From Melampsora larici-populina 98AG31 (taxonomy: Eukaryota; Basidiomycota; Pucciniomycetes; Pucciniales; Melampsoraceae): 64,000 nucleotides of DNA. The DNA lies in NCBI RefSeq assembly GCF_000204055.1, contig NW_006768771.1, forward strand, positions 1,823,681-1,887,680, in the 5' to 3' direction. This document shows, in pieces, positions 57,321-64,000 of the stretch. Within the stretch, counting starts at the first letter, position 1; each line of letters opens with the position of its first letter. The position numbers were made by a program, and so were the translations under genes. Below the pieces are notes generated by a model, which ran no database searches, was not told the DNA's origin, and worked only from the letters and a program-made list of their open reading frames with translations.

Positions 57321-58500
57321 TCAGTGCTGAGAGGGTGACGAGGGTGCGAAAACACCACCCATGAGCCATCCGAATGACAATAAACCAAGCAATTTATACA
57401 GTCCCTGGCGTTCTTCACCATTCAATGGCCGGTCCTCGGATTCAAATTTCGTATCCGGTTGGCTGGAAGCTTTGCCTGCTATTGAAGACGAAGGCCATAA
57501 CTCTTGAAATTGCGACATGGCACCAGAAAGGGCTGGAAGAAAGGAAGTGCTGTTCTCCGCATTCGATGATGACAGTGGTTCATCTTTTGTTCCGGTGCCA
57601 ATTGTCGGACCTCCTTCTGGTAAGGTGCTGGGGTGAGATGCGGTCGAGAACTCAAGAGCGCCTGAGGTACCTTGCACCTGCTTGATCTCGGGCGCGTGGG
57701 ATTGAAGGTGAGAGTCATAATTGTCGGGAATGAAGGGCTGATTGATTGTCACAAAGGGATCAAACCAATCAACATGGGTCAAAGACATAGTTGCAGTGGA
57801 AGCACATTTGGGGGGGCAAAGCTTACAACGGCTGTGCTTTCAATTTCTTGCAAAGGAGTGATAGGCAAGTTGACAGACGCAGGCCAGGTTTCAGCGTGAT
57901 GTCCTTTACTCAGTTTGTTGGAAACAGGTGATCCAAGTGCGGAAGACGTTTCGGCGATCTCTTCCGCCTTATTTATTTTTGTCAATACTGGAACGTCTTT
58001 CTCCACCTCGTCTGTGACCCGAGCCACCATCGGTGCGGGAGAACTAATCTTGATTGCCATGGGTCCCGGTTTCTGGTCCTTCTTGGTAGAAATCGAACGA
58101 GCTTGAGAGGTTATTGGGGTGGCACTGGTTCGCTGCTGCTCATCTTCCAAGATTTTGGAAATCAAAGCCGACTTCGTCCTGTTCTTTGGTCCGCTGCATG
58201 GCGTATGTGAAGATGATCAGGACAAATGAAAAAGCGTCAAATTCACAACGTAAGAACAATCGTACTCTTATACAATGAACCATCTCCACAATAAAGGGAA
58301 AAGATGACTGACGTAGTAATCCCCCGCTTCTTCAATTCCTCACGGAGCTCATTCACCGTCTTTCGCTCGAAGTCTGTTCTGGATAATAGCGTTTGGGAAA
58401 CAAAGGACCGCTTTGGGAATTGAGAAGAGGCCGAAGGGAGATTGATAGTTTTGAGGAGTTGGGAAGTGCAAGCTGAGTTTTTCAATCGATGTGAAAGCAT
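57321..58500 (-). CDS. Mitochondrial SAP-domain protein with C-terminal anchor
   Basis: Three exons (58500-58313, 58193-57827, 57737-57321) give 323 residues. The first 45 residues (MLSHRLKNSACTSQLLKTIN and FPKRSF) are Arg/Lys/Ser-rich without acids, as in mitochondrial presequences. A SAP motif (VNELREELKKRGITT, then GPKNRTKSALISKILE) spans the first intron; SAP usually binds nucleic acid. A long Pro/Ser/Thr-rich linker follows, then a C-terminal hydrophobic segment (YKLLGLLSFGWLMGGVFA) that may anchor the protein in the inner membrane. This layout suggests a nucleoid or membrane-tethering role, but that is inference. Donor GTAAGC at 57826 was chosen because the longer frame ends in a stop shortly after. 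Confidence 0.72.
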
Positions 58501-58841
58501 TCTGGATATGGTACTCTTGCAGGCGGAGTTATATCAAGTGACTGTGTATGTTGTCGATGGTCGTTAAAATGCAATTCCCTCCTTGAGCGCTCCATATGGC
58601 GATCGACAACGGGAATGGATGTCATCGGGGAGGGTGTCACAGATTTATCCGTGTGTCACCTGAATACATATATGTCACTCTGGCCCTTTGGATACCGAGG
58701 CCATGTCACAGCAGTGACAGCTTATGAATGGCCTGCTAGACATATGAACTCAGAAGTAAAGAAAGGTCAACAAGGATTCCAAGATTCCTCCTTCGAACGC
58801 TCAACACAAATCAACATCAACATCGAGTTTTCTGTACCAAG

Positions 58842-60421
58842 ATGAACGCGTTCGAGGCAATGAAAGCGGGCGCAAGCTCTCGGAAAATGGCGGAGGCACC
58901 CTCTAATCCTACTGTCTTACCATCCGCCTTACCATGGGTCGAAAAATATCGACCTAAGAACATCGAAAGCGTAGAGGGTCAAGATGCGACGACGCGTGTG
59001 TTGGCCAAAACCTTGCATCGAGCTGATGTTAGTTCGTCTATCTCCCTTATTTTTTTTCGGTTTTCACCTCATCGCGTCAATCAAAACCATCCTGATCATC
59101 TTGGCCTTTTCTGCTGCTTTTGATGTAGTTACCACACATGCTATTTTACGGTCCACCTGGGACCGGTAAGACTTCCACCATATTGGCACTCGCGCGCGAA
59201 CTTTTCGGGTATTGTTATTTCCTTGTTTGAAAAGATTGATAGACACCATTTCTACGCGATGTTCTGCTTGAAGATTGATCATTCGAAATTCTAACTCGCA
59301 CGTCGAGTCACTCTTCAGACCTGAATTGATGAAATCGCGTGTCCTGGAATTAAATGCTTCTGACGAGCGGGGAATTTCAGTCGTAAGAGATAAGATTAAG
59401 AGTTTTGCTAAGGTTTCAATCAGCCCGGCCACAAAGTAAGTAGATTTCACCATGCTTGAGCCGGTACAAGTTACTAACATCATGGTTCTTCAGCGCTTAT
59501 CCATGTCCGCCTTTCAAAATCATCATTCTTGACGAGGCAGACTCAATGACTCAGGATGCACAGTCAGCTCTCCGACGTATCATGGAGAATTACTCGAAGA
59601 TCACTCGGTTCTGTCTCATTTGTAACTATGTAACACGGTAAGTTGTCTCTGGAACATCCATAGTCCTTTAACATGGCCCTGTGTAGTCTAAACAACTTAC
59701 GTTCTCATGTCTCTTTTCTTCCTAGAATCATTGAGCCAATTGTATCGAGATGTAGCAAGTTTCGATTCACCCCTTTATCTTCTACAGATACCCTATCGAG
59801 GTTAAACGAGATCTGCAGGTTGGAAAATGTGAAAGTCGCGGAGCCCGTATTGGCATCACTCATCAAAGTCTCTGATGGTGATTTGCGACGATCAATTACC
59901 TTCCTTCAGTCGGCATCCAAATTAAGGAATGGAAGCTCTGCAGATGATGAAGCGGGTGAGATTACTCAGGAAGATGTGGAAGAGATAGGAGGCGTCATTC
60001 CGGATACTGAGATCCGCAAGCTCATGAAGACAATGGGAATAGACGTTGAGGCTGATGGTGATGTGACAATGGCTGATGGAAATACTCGGGGCAAGACACG
60101 ACAGACGCCATTTGAAAAAATTGCTGAAGCAGTGGAGCTGCTCATGCGTCAAGGATATAGCTCAGTACAGCTAATAAGCCAAGTAAGCATGCTGTTTGAT
60201 TTCTCGTGTATTTGCATGCTGGATGGAGCTCATATATTCACCTCTGTCGATCTTAGTTGCATGATTTAATACTGCTGGATACACTCATCCCACCCCGATG
60301 TAAGACTATGATTTCCATCGCTCTTGGTGAAACGGATAAGCGACTAAATGACGGAGCTGAAGAAGAGCTGCAAGTACTATCTCTATGTCTGAAAATCTGG
60401 AAAGCAATGCAGTCGTCATGA
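58842..60421 (+). CDS. RFC4: Replication factor C subunit 4 (yeast Rfc2 type)
   Basis: Small clamp-loader subunit that with the other RFC subunits loads PCNA at primer-template junctions. Six exons (58842-59027, 59129-59208, 59319-59435, 59494-59637, 59726-60182, 60257-60421) give 382 residues. Seen are [10 protein letters not shown], the Walker [23 protein letters not shown], Walker [14 protein letters not shown], arginine-finger region [12 protein letters not shown], and [14 protein letters not shown]. The PCPPFKI text after VSISPATNAY matches RFC4/Rfc2 more than RFC2/Rfc4 or RFC5/Rfc3. Exon 6 supplies the C-terminal collar ([14 protein letters not shown], then [11 protein letters not shown]). 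Length matches the family. It is divergent from the SAP-domain gene and shares its promoter region. Confidence 0.94.
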
Positions 60422-62876
60422 TTTGAGTGGAAACGATTCTAGTGCTATCTTGTACCGGAAGTACTAGTCCCTTCCACACCAATATTAAAGGAAATAGCAG
60501 CCAGCTGGTAGCAAGTGTATGACTTGGGGCTCTGACAATCCGAGTGATTTCTCTTAACTGTGCAAGGCTCCCTACGAGGCGTATGAATTCACCCAATCAG
60601 AAGATTCAACCTCCAAGCAACATGAGCTATAGGGACTGTGACAAGATTCGAAATGGTATTGACAATTTTTGCCTTCGAAGATCCCAAATGAATAGACAAC
60701 TATTGTTGCGCATTGAACACGTGTTGAAATCCAGAACACGTGTCCTCTGCAAAACTTTGATCTTATCATCGAATGTCATCAGTCTCATCATCGTTGTATC
60801 AAGTCAGCTACATTCCAAAAGGCGAGACCAGCCATGCGACAGCTGGCTTGTGGTGATACAGTAGAGTGAACCGTCCCCATTTTTATAGAGCGCAAAGACA
60901 GATCCAGACCACGAGCTTCATCGCTTTCAAAGATATGTATAAGATGCAATGATGTCAACATATATCCCTTTCAAGTAAGATCTCTTTGTTGCAACCTTAG
61001 ATACGCTTTTGAGCCGGAAAGAGATAACTCCTATTCATCTTATCGAACCTTTTCTCTCCTCTTGCTGAATCTTGTATGATGTACATCCACAGCGAGCGCT
61101 CCATTTGATATATTTGTTTCTCGGTAAGACTCTTGCCAAGAGACAAGGGGATTTTTTTGTACGTATCATGTTGTCACTTGCTGTGCAGATTGAAATGATA
61201 AGTATTCTCAAACACTCAAGACTTGCTCAGCATTTCATCTCGTACACCAGAGGTAGCCAGAGGTAAATGTCCTTTTTATCCTATGATCCTCAGATCCGCA
61301 TTAACATTCACAACGAGAGTCCGACATGACAATAAAGTTCAAACCTAGTGTAATACTGACCGGAATTCCAATCAAACGCTTGGTATGAACCATTGAAGAT
61401 GCTTCACGTTTCATCTTCATTTCTTTTGATTTCCGTCTTGTCATTGTTATGCAACACCCTGGCCAAACTCATCGGCATCAGAAAAATGAGTGTAAGGCAG
61501 ACAGGAGAAGGTGAGATATAGATGAGGGGCTACTGGCTAACTTTTCCAAACAACTGATAAATTTGTTATGAAAGTCGAGGAAATTTTAGAGAATGGTCAC
61601 TGTCTGTTGGGAAGGGTGACAGTGTTTTCAGAACAAAATTGCAAAAGAAAAACATAACCAGGCTGCTTATCTCTTCCCTTTGAGAAATCACAGCTTACAA
61701 CAAAGAAGTAAAATAAGATACGAAAAACTTGCTTTCTCCCAATCCGTCCATAACCACTTTCACTAATTGCCCTACATATTTATGACGTATAGAGATAAGA
61801 ATGAGTTGAGAAAACCTATTTGCCTGTCCCAATCCGTACATTCATTTTTTCTTGTCTCTTTGTTTCATCTCTAGCTCATTTGCATCCATCCTTCATGATT
61901 ATCATGTTCAGCTGGTGGTGTGAGGCTTGGTTACTCTTCGAGGGCGGGGCACGCGCGCTCGCAAGAAGAGCAGCTCAAATATGACCACCCAAGGTTGATC
62001 AATCTTTTGCCGCCTCAACTGACTCTTCAAATGAGGCCATCACTCCTGCATATGTGGTGCACCTAGAATTGCAGCTGAATGCTATGAAAATATGGCTTCA
62101 GACCCAGACTCCGACCAGCTCGTTATTCTTCGGCTTTATCGTGCGTATTACCAATCCATTGACAATGTCATTCTCCGGAGCTTCGCGTGTTATGATCTAT
62201 GCGATTTCTCCTGTTGAAAAGATGGAGAAATCCTACACCGTTTTCGATCAAAGCGACAAACTCGCATAACTCGACGATATGCAGTGTCTTTCGGGGAATC
62301 AAGGCTCTTCACGGAGATGTGTTTGTCTTGAAACTTATGTACCTAGGATGCATATGGTCACTCCATTGGCGACTTCACTGGAGTCCAGACCTTCGCGTGT
62401 CATGATTTGCAAGATCGTGAAGAAACAAAGAAATAATCGTACACAATGTTCGATCTATACCACAAACTTACGCAACTCGACGACATCTCGATCGGGGAGT
62501 CAAGTTCCCCTCAGCGGGAAGATACTTGTGATCTAAGTCAAAGGATTTCACATTTGAGATGTGAGAAGTGTAAAAAAAACTCCATCGGCCTCCTCTCGTG
62601 GTGTTCAATGTTCTTCATCTGTATCATTTTGACTTTTGTTGGTGCCGAATTATGATCCCCATGGTCGAGGTAATTTACTTTCTCAACAATTTATTCCCTT
62701 CCATGTCTAATTGCTGAAACTTTGCATCAAGTTTAGAAATCATACCTGTTTCAATTTTTCCACCAGGAAAGATAGGTCGGTGCCATCGGAATAGACCGAT
62801 GACATGGTTCATCTTTCTGGAACCCCCATGAATCCGATCGATAGGTATTCGCTCATTATCGGGTCAAAAAAAAATC
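60422..62876. other. Intergenic, with old duplication
   Basis: No gene recognised. Short frames (61072-61266, 62054-62269) have no motifs. An imperfect direct repeat of about 210 bp spacing (62183-62300 and 62391-62505) shares 'cttcgcgtg', 'catgat' and 'aactcgacga' phrases. Two copies of 'cttatctcttccc'-type text lie near 61670-61860. Confidence 0.4.
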
Positions 62877-62883
62877 TATATAA
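62877..62883 (+). promoter_or_regulatory. TATA-box candidate
   Basis: TATATAA lies 106 bp upstream of the decarboxylase start codon at 62989, after a poly-A tract. Confidence 0.5.
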
Positions 62884-62988
62884 CCCTTGCCGGTTGTTGG
62901 GAAAGACCTTGTAGGTATAATCTATTCATCTCTTCATTCTAAAATAGTATATTCTCATCTTTCTTCGCCTCTAAATAAACCTCATATC

Positions 62989-64000
62989 ATGGATGTTTCA
63001 GGGTAATTGATAAATCTATCTGGCGCCTGGTTTAATTCTTTCTAGAGTCTGGTACTAACTCCTGATCTTGTTACGCGGTTGTGATGGTTACTTTTTTTCA
63101 TTTTTTACTTAGATTTCGTAAAGCAGGCCACGAGGCCGTTGAGAAGTATATTACCAAAATCTTATACGATCATAAATCCATCTTTTTAACATCCTTGTCA
63201 CCTTTATGTATGGGGTATCTTTCGAAATAGGATTGCACAATATTATGAGAGATTAGGAAATCTACCGGTGGCTTCTTTATCCGAACCAGGAGATGTGAAA
63301 GCTTTAGTTTCAGGTATGAATTGATTTTTTATGTTGACGTCTGCTGAACAATCATCATATTGAACCATGTGGATTTGTTTCTTTTGAAAATCAGGAAAAC
63401 CTCCTTTGAAAGGTGTGCCATTCGATGAGATATCCGACGACTTTGAAAAAATAATCCTACCTGGGTATGTTGTGAACGTCTCGCCAAATTCTCATATCTT
63501 GCTCACATATGATCTTTCCTTAGGATTACACATTGGCAGGTATAAGTGTTTCCCAATCATGTGACCAGAAATACTTCAACCTAGTAGGAAGCTATTGCTC
63601 ATATTTTGAACATCACTTATCGTTCTTTATAGCATCCATCATTTTTTGCGCTATATCCAGCAAACTCCACTTTCGAATCTATCATTGCAGACATGTACTC
63701 TGCAGCCGTGAATAACCCTGGATTCAACGTCAGTATCTCATCTTATCATCGGGAATACGTTGATCGAGAGAGTGAAATTGACTATCCATATCGTCAAAGT
63801 GGTCTTGCTCTCCAGTCACAAGTAAGTTTAAGAACCCATCCATGATGTGTGACGGTTGTACTTGACGCATCGATCATTTACGCGCTTGTTTTGGCTACAT
63901 GCACAGCCGACCTCGAGGTGGTAATGATGGATTGGGTTGCCGAGCTCTTGGGGCTTGGTGAAATCTACAAGTCAGCTTCCAAAAAAGGAGGGGGGACAAT
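62989..64000 (+). CDS. Aromatic-L-amino-acid decarboxylase, 5' part
   Basis: PLP-dependent group II decarboxylase, turning aromatic amino acids into amines. The window ends before the PLP-lysine, so it is partial. Exons seen: 62989-63002, 63113-63145, 63231-63313, 63395-63464, 63534-63549, 63633-63728, 63800-63821 and 63907-64000 onward. They encode MDVSGFRKAGHEAVEKIAQY, LSEPGDVKALVSGKPPLKG, FDEISDDFEKIILPGITHWQ, HPSFFALYPANSTFESIIAD, NNPGFN, then WSCSPVT on a 22-nt exon, then TDLEVVMMDWVAELLGL. These match the AADC N-terminal domain in order. Exons of 14, 16, 22 and 33 nt make this easy to misannotate. A TATA-like site lies 106 bp upstream. Tyrosine, tryptophan or phenylalanine specificity cannot be read from this part. 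Confidence 0.88.

Noticed and set aside
1..64000. CRISPR array, prokaryotic operon or phage module
   Set aside because: No regularly spaced direct repeats with spacers were found and the genes are intron-rich eukaryotic genes.

Overview
The window is nuclear DNA of a eukaryotic microbe, almost certainly a fungus. Genes carry many short GT-AG introns (about 55-130 nt), genes are close together, and the proteins (ALG2, TAF6, RFC4, FAN1, METTL16, eS30, COA8) are eukaryotic. Intron-rich small genes next to many decayed transposons, and short secreted proteins, fit a basidiomycete, possibly a rust fungus. The species guess is inference; the fungal assignment is firm.

Layout. 0-4 kb: a tandem hairpin repeat, a tRNA-like SINE head, and a six-exon zinc-ligand-rich gene with one frameshift and one in-frame stop. 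4-7.3 kb: no gene recognised. 7.3-8.9 kb: a seven-exon gene made by tandem duplication of an exon pair. 9.6-12.1 kb: a long Ser/Pro/Asn-rich single-pass membrane protein (minus). 13.8-25.5 kb: a housekeeping block with eS30 (minus), COA8, ALG2, FAN1 and TAF6 (all plus), with a small TA-flanked MITE just upstream of ALG2. 27.6-33.4 kb: two small membrane proteins (minus) flanking a METTL16-type RNA m6A methyltransferase (plus). 35.5-42 kb: transposon-rich, with a CACTG MITE, a 1.4 kb TIR element carrying a broken cytochrome-b5/fatty-acid-desaturase fragment, and a hAT transposase relic. 43.5-45.4 kb: a pepsin-family aspartic protease. 47-52.8 kb: a tyrosine-recombinase retrotransposon (DIRS/Ngaro type, minus) with gag-like ORFs, RT-RNase H and recombinase; next to it lies a 941 bp foldback MITE with TA target-site duplication. 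54.8-58.5 kb: a small secreted protein and a mitochondrial SAP-domain protein (both minus). 58.8-60.4 kb: RFC4. 63.0-64.0 kb: the 5' part of an aromatic-L-amino-acid decarboxylase with several tiny exons, cut by the window edge.

The housekeeping genes work in unrelated processes: N-glycan assembly, interstrand-crosslink repair, Pol II initiation, replication clamp loading, U6/SAM homeostasis, cytochrome oxidase biogenesis and translation. I see no operon-like or pathway cluster. The novelty lies in the mobile and repeat-built loci. Exon structures were worked out by hand from splice sites and phase; each CDS reported with exons sums to a whole number of codons unless a break is stated.
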